64,000 nt of DNA, taken from NCBI GenBank assembly GCA_964370645.1, contig CAYJJS010000004.1:25472-89471 (forward strand), given 5' to 3'. Position 1 is the stretch's first letter, and every line of letters begins with the position of its first letter. Origin of the DNA: CAMQRS01 sp964370645. Its GTDB lineage: Bacteria; Bacillota_I; Bacilli_A; Erysipelotrichales; Erysipelotrichaceae. Below are positions 1 to 10,231 of this stretch, piece after piece. The notes under the pieces were generated by a model that worked only from the letters and a program-made list of their open reading frames with translations, ran no database searches and had not been told where the DNA came from. Both the position numbers and the translations under genes were made by a program.

Positions 1-3
1 TTT

Positions 4-612
4 TTATGTTTCATTTTGCTCTCTACTCTGTATCATCATTATACTTCCACTAACTATAACACTCGCTTGTTCATCCACTATTTCATTCGAAGATAAATAC
101 AAATCAAATACATCAACACTTTGCTTGTGTAATGGATACATAAACCCTTCTAAGGTTAGTTGTAGCGGTTCTAAAGGAAAGAAGGATACATACTTACCTA
201 ATTTGCGTATCGTATGTGTACCTGCCTTTAACACCTGTATATAGTTTTGTTCGTCCACAATACGAAATGCAATTTCTTGTTTTTTCATAAATTGCATGAG
301 AATCATAAAATGATCTAGTCGACCTCCACTCACTCCATACACATCAATCTCATCATAAAACTCACTCGCATAACGAATTGCACATTCACTGTCCACTTCA
401 TTTTTTTGTGTTGGTAATATATGCACTTCACAATACTGTTGAAGTTGTTTTAATGATTCCTCAGAGATAGAATCAAAATCTCCTATCGCAAGTCGCATTG
501 GGATATTTTGTTGCATACAAAGTAAAGCACCACGATCTACACCAATGTAGTCTTCCCCCTCATTATAAGAAATGTGATTGACACGATTGGCAATCACATT
601 TACTTTAGACAT
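4..612 (-). CDS. thiN: Thiamine pyrophosphokinase
   Basis: Cytosolic kinase that moves pyrophosphate from ATP to thiamine, giving TPP. The 202 residues are near the usual length of about 210. The N-terminal half has the family's GDFDS motif (about residues 44-48) and a DSECAIRYA stretch typical of the substrate-binding face. It is the last visible gene of the minus-strand operon that begins with priA; its start overlaps the rpe stop by 13 bp, so the two are probably translationally coupled. Thiamine-precursor uptake genes with a TPP riboswitch occur near 24 kb, so the cell both imports precursors and makes TPP. Confidence 0.93.
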   Translation of the reverse strand: MSKVNVIANRVNHISYNEGEDYIGVDRGALLCMQQNIPMRLAIGDFDSISEESLKQLQQYCEVHILPTQKNEVDSECAIRYASEFYDEIDVYGVSGGRLDHFMILMQFMKKQEIAFRIVDEQNYIQVLKAGTHTIRKLGKYVSFFPLEPLQLTLEGFMYPLHKQSVDVFDLYLSSNEIVDEQASVIVSGSIMMIQSREQNET

Positions 613-1259
613 AATAAGGAATCGACTCCTTCACAAATATCCTGATTGAAGATATAACTCCCAGCAACAAGCACTTCACATCCAGCTTGGCAAGCAAGCG
701 CACCTGTTTCTTTGTTAATCCCACCATCAATTTGAATTAAGAAAGAAGATTGATGCTGTTGTTTATATGCCTTTAATTGTTTAATTTTATCTAGTGCACT
801 TGGCATGAAGCTTTGTCCACCAAATCCAGGTTCCACAGACATAATCAATACCATATCCACTATATCTAGCATACCTACAATAGCATCAACACTCGTGTTA
901 GGCTTTAACACAATCCCTGCTTTACACCCACAAGATTGTACTTCTTTTATAAGTTTTATACAATCACTTAACGTCTCCATCGCTTCATAATGAAAAGTAA
1001 TCATATCCGCTCCAGCAGCGATGAAATTTTTATAATATGTTTGCGGATGTGTCATCATTAGATGCACATCCATAAACATACCCGTACTTTTTTTACACGC
1101 TTTCAATATATCTGGTCCAAATGAGATATTTGGCACAAAGTGTGCATCCATTACATCGAAATGTAGCCACTTTGCATTACTTTCTTTTAATTGTTGTAAC
1201 TGCTTTTTTGTATCGGTGTAGTCTAAGGACAATACCGATGGTGCAATAATTATTGACAT
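600..1259 (-). CDS. rpe: Ribulose-phosphate 3-epimerase
   Basis: Interconverts ribulose 5-phosphate and xylulose 5-phosphate in the pentose phosphate pathway. It is a single (beta/alpha)8 barrel of 219 residues, the normal length. Visible family signatures are APSVLSLD at the N-terminus, the metal and substrate residues in LHFDVMDAHFVPN and DVHLMM, the MSVEPGFGGQSF phosphate-binding loop and the IDGGIN motif. It sits between rsgA and thiN, the usual Firmicutes order after the prkC locus. Confidence 0.96.
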   Translation of the reverse strand: MSIIIAPSVLSLDYTDTKKQLQQLKESNAKWLHFDVMDAHFVPNISFGPDILKACKKSTGMFMDVHLMMTHPQTYYKNFIAAGADMITFHYEAMETLSDCIKLIKEVQSCGCKAGIVLKPNTSVDAIVGMLDIVDMVLIMSVEPGFGGQSFMPSALDKIKQLKAYKQQHQSSFLIQIDGGINKETGALACQAGCEVLVAGSYIFNQDICEGVDSLLCLK

Positions 1260-1268
1260 ATTCTCTCC

Positions 1269-2138
1269 TTAATATTTTTTCTTTGTTTGTTGCATTAAAT
1301 ACAACACTTCTTTATAACTATCATATCGAATTTGTGATAGTTTTTTGGCTTCTACTGCTTCCTTGACAGCACAACCAGGTTCATTAATGTGAATACAATC
1401 TGAGAACTTACAAGCGCCCTCATAAGCTTTAAAATCCACTATCGATGCAGCGAGTTGTAAAGGTTGCATGTGTGAAAAATCCAAGGAAGAAAAACCTGGA
1501 GTATCTGCAATCCATCCACCTTTAATTTCAAACAACTCGCAATGCCTTGTTGTATGTTTTCCTCTTCCTAATGCTTTGGAAATTTCTTGTGTATGCAAAT
1601 TGAAGCTTGGATTGATACGATTCAACAAAGAACTTTTGCCAGCTCCACTTTGTCCACACAATACACTGATACGTCCTTTAAGGATATCCTCTATCGCTTT
1701 CGTATCTCTATCTGCGCCTGTTTCAATAACTGTATAACCACTTTGCTTGTAATCCTCAATATACGTGTGTGTAATGTCGCTCTCATCCACTAAATCCATC
1801 TTCGTAATACAAATAATAGGTTTGATACGTTCATAACATACAAGAAAAATAAGACGGTCCAACAAAGCCGTTGAAAAATCAGGATCCTTTGCAGACATTG
1901 TGATAATTGCTTGATCTACATTCGCAATAACTGGACGTATTAATTCATTTTTACGTGGTAATACTTTTTGAATTACATATTTATCATGCAACATTTCATA
2001 CTTCACATAATCTCCAACGATCGGACTTTTTCCTTTTCGTAACTTCCCCATGGCCACACAAGTATAGGCCACTTTACTTTGTTCATCTAAAACGACGTAT
2101 TGATTTGAAATATGTTTTATAATTGTTCCATTATTCAT
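1269..2138 (-). CDS. rsgA: Ribosome small subunit-dependent GTPase RsgA
   Basis: Circularly permuted GTPase that checks late maturation of the 30S subunit. Order of parts: an N-terminal OB fold, then the GTPase motifs in permuted order (TKMD as G4, GQSGAGKSS as G1/P-loop, DTPGF as G3) and a C-terminal zinc-binding segment with the Cys-His pattern CKFSDCIHINEPGC. Length (289 residues) is normal. It follows the kinase gene with a gap of one base, so it belongs to the same transcript. Its YloQ-type homologues share this neighbourhood with prkC and prpC in Bacillus. Confidence 0.95.
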   Translation of the reverse strand: MNNGTIIKHISNQYVVLDEQSKVAYTCVAMGKLRKGKSPIVGDYVKYEMLHDKYVIQKVLPRKNELIRPVIANVDQAIITMSAKDPDFSTALLDRLIFLVCYERIKPIICITKMDLVDESDITHTYIEDYKQSGYTVIETGADRDTKAIEDILKGRISVLCGQSGAGKSSLLNRINPSFNLHTQEISKALGRGKHTTRHCELFEIKGGWIADTPGFSSLDFSHMQPLQLAASIVDFKAYEGACKFSDCIHINEPGCAVKEAVEAKKLSQIRYDSYKEVLYLMQQTKKKY

Positions 2139-2139
2139 A

Positions 2140-3921
2140 CTATTCTATATATACATACAATGTAAATACATTGCTTCCACTTTGTTCATACGTAGATCCT
2201 GCTTTTGGGTTTTGATCGTAAATCATTCCAACATGTTCAAGAATATCTTGTGTTCTTGCAAGTTTTTCTTCCTCTGTTGCACTTTCTGGAAGTGGCGCTA
2301 ATAATGCGCTGTACGATTGTTCAATCACTTTTACTGAAATTCCTTTATTTTCTAATTGCGCTCTTACTGTATCAATACTCATTCCACCATAGTTCTCCAC
2401 AAATAAAGAGGGAGCCTGTGCAATCACTACACTAATCACATATCCTACATCTGGTTCGACTTTTTGATTAGCAGATAATTTTGATTGACTAACAACCGTT
2501 CCCGGTATTGCATCTTTAGATTCCATATATTCTTTATATACAACAACATTCGTGTTTGCTAAATCTTGTTCTACCTCTTCCAAAGTATAACCTTTGTAAT
2601 CTTTAATCACAAAATATTTTCCACTGCTTACCTTCAAAGTAATTTCAGCATCTTCATCTACTTCACTATCTGCTTTTGGGTATTGTTCATACACTACCCC
2701 TTTCTCATATTCATCCGTATATTCATACGTAATATCACTATCTAATGTCAATCCAGCATCTTCAATCGCATCTTTTGCATCCTCTAAGCTCATATTGCTT
2801 AAATCCGGCACTTGAATTGTCTTTTCCTCTACTTTTTCTTCTTCTTTATCTTCCTTAGCTTCTTCGCCACCACCAATGACTCCAGTTGCAGCTAAAATAA
2901 TTGCTGTTAAAATAGCAATCAATGCGATTGCACCTACAATTATAAACACAAGTGGCTTTTTACTTTCTTTTTTCGTGGTAGGTGCTTCTACCTCAATCTC
3001 TTCCTTATCTAACTTTGGTGTTGCTTGTATACCAGGAGCAATAATCGTATGTCCTTCTTGCGCATTTGCACTCGCAAGTAAATCCACTTTTTTCGCATTC
3101 ACATTTTCCGCTAACAAACAAGTTTCTAAATCAAAAAGCATTTCTTTTGCACTATGATAACGATTTACACGATTTTTAGCAGTTGCTCTAATAATAATAT
3201 TTTCAACACTTTGTGGTAAAGTTGGATTAAAATCAATAATAGAAGGAATCTCTTCACGCGAGTGCTTCATAGCAACTTGAATTAAATTTTCACCACTAAA
3301 AGGTACCCTTCCACTCAACAACTCATAAAATACAATTCCCAATGCATAAATATCCGTTTGCTCACTTGCCACCTCACCTTTTGTTGTCTCAGGCGCAATA
3401 TAGTGAGCACTACCTAACACGGAATCACTTTGTGTTAGCTGAATAGCATCGTGTGCTAAAGAAATACCAAAATCAGTAATCTTAACACTACCATCATCTT
3501 TCATTAATACATTTTGTGGTTTTATATCTCGATGTATTATTTTCTTAGAATGTGCATGTGCTACAGCAGAAACAATTTGTTTCATGATATCAATTGCTTC
3601 TTCTTTTTGCAATGCACCTCGTTGTAAAATCAATTGTTTCAACGTTCTTCCACGAACACACTCCATGACAATGTATTGTTGTCCTTCATATTCACCAACA
3701 TCATACACTTCCACAATATTTGGATGATGCATTTTTGAAACTGCACTTGCTTCACGTAAAAAGCGTAACAGCGTAACATGATCCTCGCTCAATTCTTTAC
3801 GCAATACTTTAACTGCAACCTCTCTATTTAAAATGGTATCTACCGCTAAATACACATCTGCCATACCACCCTCACCAAGTGAGGATACAACCATATATCT
3901 TTGAGCTATCATTTTACTCAT
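2140..3921 (-). CDS. prkC: Membrane Ser/Thr protein kinase with PASTA repeats
   Basis: Receptor-type Hanks kinase that senses cell-wall fragments and phosphorylates cytosolic and division proteins. Kinase domain about residues 10-270, with catalytic Lys38, HRDIKPQN with Asp132, and DFG at 150-152. A juxtamembrane linker leads to one membrane segment (about 323-350), then an acidic stretch and three extracellular PASTA repeats from about 368 to the end. The third repeat has an insertion of roughly 20 residues rich in Glu/Ala. The start overlaps the phosphatase stop by 8 bp, the standard kinase-phosphatase pairing. It ends in TAG, showing that TAG is a normal stop here. Confidence 0.96.
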   Translation of the reverse strand: MSKMIAQRYMVVSSLGEGGMADVYLAVDTILNREVAVKVLRKELSEDHVTLLRFLREASAVSKMHHPNIVEVYDVGEYEGQQYIVMECVRGRTLKQLILQRGALQKEEAIDIMKQIVSAVAHAHSKKIIHRDIKPQNVLMKDDGSVKITDFGISLAHDAIQLTQSDSVLGSAHYIAPETTKGEVASEQTDIYALGIVFYELLSGRVPFSGENLIQVAMKHSREEIPSIIDFNPTLPQSVENIIIRATAKNRVNRYHSAKEMLFDLETCLLAENVNAKKVDLLASANAQEGHTIIAPGIQATPKLDKEEIEVEAPTTKKESKKPLVFIIVGAIALIAILTAIILAATGVIGGGEEAKEDKEEEKVEEKTIQVPDLSNMSLEDAKDAIEDAGLTLDSDITYEYTDEYEKGVVYEQYPKADSEVDEDAEITLKVSSGKYFVIKDYKGYTLEEVEQDLANTNVVVYKEYMESKDAIPGTVVSQSKLSANQKVEPDVGYVISVVIAQAPSLFVENYGGMSIDTVRAQLENKGISVKVIEQSYSALLAPLPESATEEEKLARTQDILEHVGMIYDQNPKAGSTYEQSGSNVFTLYVYIE

Positions 3922-4654
3922 GTTTATTTTCCTCCAAGTTCTCTACAACGACCGCAGTGATATTATCACTTCCCCCATGTTCCATTGCTTTTTGAATTAA
4001 ACATTCAACTTTATCTTCAACCTTACATGTATCAATTAAAATCTTTTCAATTTCATCTTCCAAAACCATTGAATGTAAACCATCACTACACACCAATAAG
4101 TACTGATAGTCCCTACGAATAGTTTGAATATCAATCGAATATCGACTCCAAATCCCCAATGCATTAGTTAGTGCATTCCCTTTGGGATGATTCGCGACTT
4201 CCTCTTCACTCATTTCTCCACTTTTCAACAAGTCATAAGCCAAATTATGATCTTGTGTCATACATACAAATTCATCATAATAGGCATACAATCGGCTATC
4301 CCCTAAATGAAAGCAAATCGTACTTTGTGGATTAATTAAAACACCCACTAAAGTAGTTCCCATTCCTCTTTTTTTTAGGGATGTATACCCTTCTTGTAAA
4401 ATGGTATCATTTGCTAATGCAATGCTATCTCGAATCCATTGTTTATTTTCTTCATCTTGTAAATAATATGGCTTTTTCAAAAAACAATCCTTCATGATTT
4501 CACAAGCCAATTTACTAGCAATATCGCCAGCACGTCCTCCACCGATTCCATCACAAACAATAATCAACATTTCTTTGTCATTTTGAATCGTCAGAAAAGA
4601 ATCTTGATTATTTTCTCTTATTAAACCAACATGTGTTTTTCCAAATGCTTCCAT
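3914..4654 (-). CDS. prpC: PP2C-family Ser/Thr protein phosphatase
   Basis: Metal-dependent PPM phosphatase that reverses phosphorylation by the adjacent PASTA kinase. Motifs: IVCDGIGGG and the RAGDIASKLA helix near the N-terminus, HLGDSRLY in the middle, LVCSDGLHSM and GGSDNITAVVV near the end; the metal-binding Asp residues are present. I start it at the ATG at 4654 rather than further upstream. That ATG shares a base with the rlmN stop (TAATG), has an AAGGGG ribosome binding site, and gives the family N-terminus MEAFGKTHVGLIRENNQDS. Confidence 0.95.
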   Translation of the reverse strand: MEAFGKTHVGLIRENNQDSFLTIQNDKEMLIIVCDGIGGGRAGDIASKLACEIMKDCFLKKPYYLQDEENKQWIRDSIALANDTILQEGYTSLKKRGMGTTLVGVLINPQSTICFHLGDSRLYAYYDEFVCMTQDHNLAYDLLKSGEMSEEEVANHPKGNALTNALGIWSRYSIDIQTIRRDYQYLLVCSDGLHSMVLEDEIEKILIDTCKVEDKVECLIQKAMEHGGSDNITAVVVENLEENKHE

Positions 4655-5697
4655 TAGACCCCTTCTTTCTTCATCTGCTTTGCACGTAGTTGACCACATG
4701 CAGCATCAATATCTCCCCCGTGTTCTTTACGAATCGTGGCACGGACACCACCCTTCATAAGAATATCATAAAATTTCATAGATTCTTCATATGAAATTCC
4801 TTGATACCCATGTTCATCTACACTATTGTACGGAATTAAATTCACATATGCATGCATCCCTTTCAACAATGTAATCAACTCATTTGCACATTCTCTACTA
4901 TCATTCACACCTTTCAATAAGATGTATTCAAATGTTAAACGACGATTATTTAAACGCTCATAATAAGCCAAGGCATCCATCAACACTTCTAATGGATACG
5001 CTTTGTTGATTGGCATCAAAGCATCACGTAACGTATTATTTGGCGCATGTAGAGAAATCGCTAAATTGTATTGGTACTTCGATTGTGCAAAAGTACGAAT
5101 TTGTGGAGCCAATCCACACGTTGAGATTGTAATATGTCTAGCCCCTATTGCAAGCCCTACATCACAATTCACAACACTTAAAAAATTCATAACATTGTCA
5201 TAGTTATCAAATGGTTCACCAGTCCCCATTACCACAATATGACTTACGCGTTCATCTTTTTGATCCAATTCTTTTTGCACATACAAAATTTGTGCAACCA
5301 TTTCCGAACAAGTAAGATCACGTTTTTTCTTCAACAATCCACTTGCACAAAATTTGCAGCCCATATTACAACCTAATTGACTCGTCACACAAACACTATT
5401 TCCATAATCAAACACCATAAGTACAGTCTCAATAAAATTCCCATCTTCTAATTCAAATAAAAATTTTGTTGTTCCATCCTTAGATACCTGTTTAGTCACT
5501 AACTTTAGTGGTGTGAATGCATACTTGTCTTTTAAAAATTGCCTAGAAGCAATACTTAAGTTACTCATTTCATCAAAACTAGTCACTCGCTTACGATATA
5601 ACCACTCAAATATTTGTTTTGAACGAAATCGCTTATAGTTGTTAGCTAACATCTCTTCTTGCATTTGTTCATAATCAAAATCATAAATATGCTTCAT
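4654..5697 (-). CDS. rlmN: Dual-specificity 23S rRNA/tRNA A2 methyltransferase RlmN
   Basis: Radical-SAM methyltransferase that makes 2-methyladenosine at 23S rRNA A2503 and tRNA A37. The iron-sulfur ligands Cys110, Cys114 and Cys117 lie in CNMGCKFCASG, with the upstream VTSQLGC context of the family. GTGEPFDNYDNV and HGGDIDAACGQL supply the SAM-binding and C-terminal active-site cysteine regions. 347 residues is normal. It starts one base after the rsmB stop. Confidence 0.96.
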   Translation of the reverse strand: MKHIYDFDYEQMQEEMLANNYKRFRSKQIFEWLYRKRVTSFDEMSNLSIASRQFLKDKYAFTPLKLVTKQVSKDGTTKFLFELEDGNFIETVLMVFDYGNSVCVTSQLGCNMGCKFCASGLLKKKRDLTCSEMVAQILYVQKELDQKDERVSHIVVMGTGEPFDNYDNVMNFLSVVNCDVGLAIGARHITISTCGLAPQIRTFAQSKYQYNLAISLHAPNNTLRDALMPINKAYPLEVLMDALAYYERLNNRRLTFEYILLKGVNDSRECANELITLLKGMHAYVNLIPYNSVDEHGYQGISYEESMKFYDILMKGGVRATIRKEHGGDIDAACGQLRAKQMKKEGV

Positions 5698-6954
5698 CTA
5701 ATCACCTGTTTTCACTAATTTAGCCATGTAAAATCCATCACTATGGTAGTCTTGAGGAAAAATCGTGCGTTCTTCAACGAGTTTAAAATTCTTATGTCTT
5801 TTCAAAAAGGCTTCAATCTGTTGTTCATTTTCTTTTTTATTCAATGTACACGTAGAATATACCATTTCTCCATTCACTTTCAAATGTGGCACTGCACTAT
5901 CTAACAATCTTCTTTGCATTACGATACAATGATCCATATCTGTATTTTTTGTATGATACTTAATATCTGCTTTACGTCCAATGACACCATATCCACTACA
6001 TGGCCCATCTAACAATATACGATCAAAACAATTTTCTTCAAACACTTCTTGTATATCACAAGCGTCTTGTTGTAATGCTTCTACCATAATAATTCCTAAT
6101 CTTCTCGCATTTTGTTTAATCAACTCTACTCTATGTTCATGAATATCCAATGCAACAAGTACACCTTTATTACGCATTAAACTTCCTATATGACAGGTCT
6201 TTGAACCCGGTGCAGCACACATATCCAAGATTGCTTCACCTGGTTGAGGATCCATAAATTCACTAACCAATTGTGCAGATTCATCTTGAATCGTTACATA
6301 ACCTTTTTTAAAGGCATCACTTCTTGCAATATTACCTTTTTCATAATACAAAGAATCTTTTGCTAAAGACCCCTCACTAAACATCGGATCCAGCTGCATC
6401 ACTTCTTCTTTACTAATCTTTAGTGTATTTACACGCGCACATTGTAAAGGTACTCGATTCATCGCTTCTACCATTTGTTTGGTCGTATCTATTCCATATT
6501 GTTTTACCCACATAGAAACTAGCCAAGTTGGATACGAATAAGTAACTGCCATACGATCTTCAACCCCTCCACCTACAACACGCTTTGGAGCACGCAAAAA
6601 GTTACGCAAAATAGCATTCACAAACTTATCACTTCCACTATCTAAATGGTGTTTTGCAATATCTACTGCTTCATTAATAATCGCATACTCAGGTACACGA
6701 TCCATAAATACTAATTGATAAATACTCATATCAATCAATAATGATACACTTTCCGTTGGTTGGGATTCAGAATAGTTTTCCCATAAATATCGTACATAAC
6801 GATAATTCTGTAAAGTTCCATATACAATATTTGTAATCAATGCCTTATCTACATCAATAAATTCATTAATCTCTTCTTTCAAGGCTAAGTTACTAAACCT
6901 TTTATCAATACAAATATCCACTAATAATTTATGCGCTTTTAATCTTGCTTTCAT
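5698..6954 (-). CDS. rsmB: 16S rRNA m5C967 methyltransferase RsmB
   Basis: Methylates cytosine 967 of 16S rRNA. The N-terminal NusB-like RNA-binding domain (about 1-130) is followed by a NOL1/NOP2/Sun domain. SAM-binding motif DMCAAPGSKTCHIG and the two catalytic cysteine motifs DGPCSGYGVIG and YSTCTLNKKENE are all present. In many Firmicutes fmt (Met-tRNA formyltransferase) lies between priA and rsmB; here the two genes are separated by only 9 bp and fmt is absent from this locus. Confidence 0.95.
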   Translation of the reverse strand: MKARLKAHKLLVDICIDKRFSNLALKEEINEFIDVDKALITNIVYGTLQNYRYVRYLWENYSESQPTESVSLLIDMSIYQLVFMDRVPEYAIINEAVDIAKHHLDSGSDKFVNAILRNFLRAPKRVVGGGVEDRMAVTYSYPTWLVSMWVKQYGIDTTKQMVEAMNRVPLQCARVNTLKISKEEVMQLDPMFSEGSLAKDSLYYEKGNIARSDAFKKGYVTIQDESAQLVSEFMDPQPGEAILDMCAAPGSKTCHIGSLMRNKGVLVALDIHEHRVELIKQNARRLGIIMVEALQQDACDIQEVFEENCFDRILLDGPCSGYGVIGRKADIKYHTKNTDMDHCIVMQRRLLDSAVPHLKVNGEMVYSTCTLNKKENEQQIEAFLKRHKNFKLVEERTIFPQDYHSDGFYMAKLVKTGD

Positions 6955-6963
6955 ACCTTCTCC

Positions 6964-9108
6964 TTAATCCAACATATATGGATTGACATCTATTTCTATT
7001 TTACTTTTATGTTTATTTTGTAAATGTATTTCATACATTTTTTTTAATACATTTTCTATTTTATCTTCTTCTTTACCTTTTAAAATAAATCGATAACGAT
7101 AAATATCTTTCACTTTATACAAAGGTGCAGGTCCTAAAATTTGTAAGGATGCATCTTCTATACACAATCGTTGTGCCTCCAATTGTACAACATCACGTTG
7201 TTTATGTGATAGTAATACAACACTCATGAAAGAGTACGGTGGGTACATAGTTAAGTGACGATACTTCATCTCTTGATAAAAGAATCCTTCATAATCGTGT
7301 GTTTGTGCACACTGTAAGGCATAATGATTGGGATCATATACTTGCATATATACCTCTCCCTCTCTTTTTCCTCTACCACTTCTTCCACTTGCTTGTACAA
7401 GCATATCGAAGGTCATCTCTACGCTACGATAATCACTTCTTTGCAAAGAAGCATCTGCATTCACAATACCAACTAGTGTAACTCGCTCAAAATCAAGCCC
7501 TTTGGCAATCATCTGCGTTCCTAACAATATGTCACCTTTGTGCTGAAATGTTTCCAACAATTTTTCATGTGCATTTTTAGTACGTGTCGTATCTGCATCC
7601 ATACGCACAATTTGAGATTGTGGAAAACAGGACTGTACATACTCTTCTAACTTTTGTGTTCCCATACCTATAAACTTCAGTTGTTTACCTTTACACTTTG
7701 GACAAGCATATACACTTGGCGTAGCATAGCCACACGTATGACAAACTAATTGATTGCTTGATTTATGATAATTTAAAGTCAAATCACAATGTGGACACAT
7801 CACGCTTTCACCACAATCAATACAACGCAACACCGGAGCATACCCTCTACGATTCAGTAACAAAATAACTTGTTCCTTTCGTTGTAATCGATCTTGTATT
7901 TGTTGTTTTAATTGATTGCTCAAAATATAGTTCTCACCATTTCGCATCGCCTTTTGCATATTAATTAGATGCGTAGTAGGCATCTTACCATAAATCCTTT
8001 CTGGCATCTTCACAAGCGTATATACACCCTTTAAAGCTCGTGCATACGATTCTAAAGAAGGGGTTGCACTCGCTAATATGACCTTAGCACAGTGATGTTT
8101 TCCTCTTTGTAATACAATGTCACGTGTATGATACTTTGGTGTTTTATCTTGTTTGTAACTAGATTCATGTTCCTCATCCATAATGATTAACCCTAACTTT
8201 TGAAACGGCATAAACACTGCACTACGTGTTCCCACAACTATATTTACACTACCCTCTTTAATCATCTTATACTGTTCATATTTTTCTTGATTATTTAAGG
8301 AAGAATGATAAATTGCCACATTGTTTTGAAACCTTGCTTTTACCTTCTTTACCATTTGTGGTGTTAATGCAATCTCAGGCACTAATATTAACACCTGCTT
8401 ATCTTGCTGGAGTTGCTGTTGTGCCATCTGTAAGAACACTTCACTCTTCCCACTTCCAGTCACACCATGCAAAACATAAACGCGATGTCCCTCTTCAGAC
8501 ATTTGTTGAATAGCACTTTTTTGTAGTGCATTCAGTTCAAAACATTGCTCCTCATACACTTTATCTTCTTCAAATACAACTTCTCTTTGTTCAACATATA
8601 CAACATCTTGTGCAATAAGTTTATCTAATACAGAGTATTTCTTATTAAATACACTTCGCTTCACATCGTTTTGTTTCACAAACAACAAGGCTTCTTGTTG
8701 TCTTTTTGTAAGGTTGTCACTATCCTTTTTAAAACAGATCCATGCTTCTTTTTTTATATTTCCTGCATTGCTTTTCACACGTAATTTTGAAGGCAACATT
8801 GTACATAAACAACTAATATAAGGAGCTACATAACGATTTGACATCCATTTCGCCAAATCATATAACTCCGTATTCATTAAAGCCACCTCATCAATGCGTG
8901 ATAAGATTGGCTTTAATGGATATTTTAGTGCTGCAACTTGTTCACTATTCATATCGTCCACGCGATCTACAAAACCGACAATTTCTCGCTCGTTGAAGTT
9001 CACTAACACACGCATTCCCACTTCTACATGTATGTCATTACAAGCATAATAAAAGCCGTTATTTAAAGCCATATGCTCATATTCAATGTAAAGTTTTGCT
9101 ACGTTCAT
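6964..9108 (-). CDS. priA: Primosomal protein N', replication restart helicase PriA
   Basis: Superfamily 2 helicase that reloads the replisome at stalled forks. The N-terminal 3'-DNA-binding domain comes first. Helicase motifs GVTGSGKSEVF (Walker A), IIMDEEHESSYKQD (DEEH box), ASATPSLES and the GRSGRGKREG region follow. Between the lobes lies the paired zinc site (CIDCGESVMCPHC and CHTCGYATPSVYACPKC). 714 residues is slightly shorter than many homologues, with no lesion. It is the first gene of the minus-strand operon; the gap upstream to the glycosyltransferase is AT-rich. Confidence 0.96.
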   Translation of the reverse strand: MNVAKLYIEYEHMALNNGFYYACNDIHVEVGMRVLVNFNEREIVGFVDRVDDMNSEQVAALKYPLKPILSRIDEVALMNTELYDLAKWMSNRYVAPYISCLCTMLPSKLRVKSNAGNIKKEAWICFKKDSDNLTKRQQEALLFVKQNDVKRSVFNKKYSVLDKLIAQDVVYVEQREVVFEEDKVYEEQCFELNALQKSAIQQMSEEGHRVYVLHGVTGSGKSEVFLQMAQQQLQQDKQVLILVPEIALTPQMVKKVKARFQNNVAIYHSSLNNQEKYEQYKMIKEGSVNIVVGTRSAVFMPFQKLGLIIMDEEHESSYKQDKTPKYHTRDIVLQRGKHHCAKVILASATPSLESYARALKGVYTLVKMPERIYGKMPTTHLINMQKAMRNGENYILSNQLKQQIQDRLQRKEQVILLLNRRGYAPVLRCIDCGESVMCPHCDLTLNYHKSSNQLVCHTCGYATPSVYACPKCKGKQLKFIGMGTQKLEEYVQSCFPQSQIVRMDADTTRTKNAHEKLLETFQHKGDILLGTQMIAKGLDFERVTLVGIVNADASLQRSDYRSVEMTFDMLVQASGRSGRGKREGEVYMQVYDPNHYALQCAQTHDYEGFFYQEMKYRHLTMYPPYSFMSVVLLSHKQRDVVQLEAQRLCIEDASLQILGPAPLYKVKDIYRYRFILKGKEEDKIENVLKKMYEIHLQNKHKSKIEIDVNPYMLD

Positions 9109-9230
9109 TTACTCACCTCAATTATCTTACTTATCATATCATATTTTGTGATACAAAACATTAAAAAGGTATATTTATAAACGCAAAAAAGTAGAATATA
9201 AAGCCCAACCTTCACACTCCACTTTTCTTT

Positions 9231-10157
9231 TTAATCCCAAAATTCTTCGCCCTCTTTGATGGATTTTTTCCACAACTGTATAATCGGTTTATAACATCCA
9301 CTTCGCAATATTCCTTTTTTCACAAAAGAAACTTCATCCATGAACTGTTTACGATATGTTTCATAATAGCTCTTACGACTATTTGGTATCCCTTGTGCAT
9401 ACGTAAAACAAGAAACAACATATTGCCATTTCATATGTGCAATTAATGATTCATCTTCTAACACATCAATAATTTTTAACATCGAATCTAATAAAGTATA
9501 TTGTGCTTTATCAAACCCTTTACACAAACTTCCTTTTCGCATACGATACATGTAAAGGATATCTTTTATATACACAATATCATCGCAATACATCAAGTAT
9601 TTACATACAAACAATAAATCTTCTCCTAGTGTAATTGTCTTATCCATTTGTAAATTGTAGTATCGTATAATATCCATTCGAAACATTTTGTTCCATAAAA
9701 AACCTTCCACTTTTCCCTGTACAAGTACTCGTTTCAACATCCCATATCGAGTGTATTCACTAGGACCACCTACAACCGCTCTACTCGTATAGTTTTTAAA
9801 TATTCTTGCATGTGCACAAACACACATATCATGATTTTGCATTTGATACGCCATTCTTGCAATCGCACTGCTCACCAAATAATCATCTGCATCCACAAAA
9901 GTCATATACGTACCACTCGCCATACGCATACCAATATTTCTTGCATGCGACACCCCATAATTTTTACCAGTGATGATACGAAACTTACTACTTTTTTTAG
10001 CAAAATGCTCACAAATCGCCAATGATGCATCACTGGAACCATCATCAACCACAATGACTTCCATATTATCGTATGTTTGATGTAATAATGAATCTAAACA
10101 TTGCGAAAGATATTTTTCAGCATTATAAACTGGGACAATTACACTTATTTTTTCCAT
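9231..10157 (-). CDS. Family 2 glycosyltransferase
   Basis: Predicted inverting transferase that uses a nucleotide sugar to build surface polysaccharide or a glycolipid. The GT-A fold is clear: SVIVPVYNAEKYL at the N-terminus, VVDDGSSDAS, then the metal-binding FVDADDYL. The acceptor-side half, with GEDLLF and LYMYRMRKGS, matches capsule-type transferases. I start at 10157 because GGAG lies six bases upstream; another ATG at 10169 lacks a site. It stands alone, so the acceptor cannot be inferred. Confidence 0.85.
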   Translation of the reverse strand: MEKISVIVPVYNAEKYLSQCLDSLLHQTYDNMEVIVVDDGSSDASLAICEHFAKKSSKFRIITGKNYGVSHARNIGMRMASGTYMTFVDADDYLVSSAIARMAYQMQNHDMCVCAHARIFKNYTSRAVVGGPSEYTRYGMLKRVLVQGKVEGFLWNKMFRMDIIRYYNLQMDKTITLGEDLLFVCKYLMYCDDIVYIKDILYMYRMRKGSLCKGFDKAQYTLLDSMLKIIDVLEDESLIAHMKWQYVVSCFTYAQGIPNSRKSYYETYRKQFMDEVSFVKKGILRSGCYKPIIQLWKKSIKEGEEFWD

Positions 10158-10231
10158 TTGTCTCTCCATTTCATATTGCCCCTATTATATACACTTACAT
10201 AATGCAAGTCAATAATTGCAAAAGTGTGCTA

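Noticed and set aside
9170..9230. Terminator between the glycosyltransferase and priA genes
   Set aside because: The AAAAGT/ACTTTT arms are short, mismatched and far apart.
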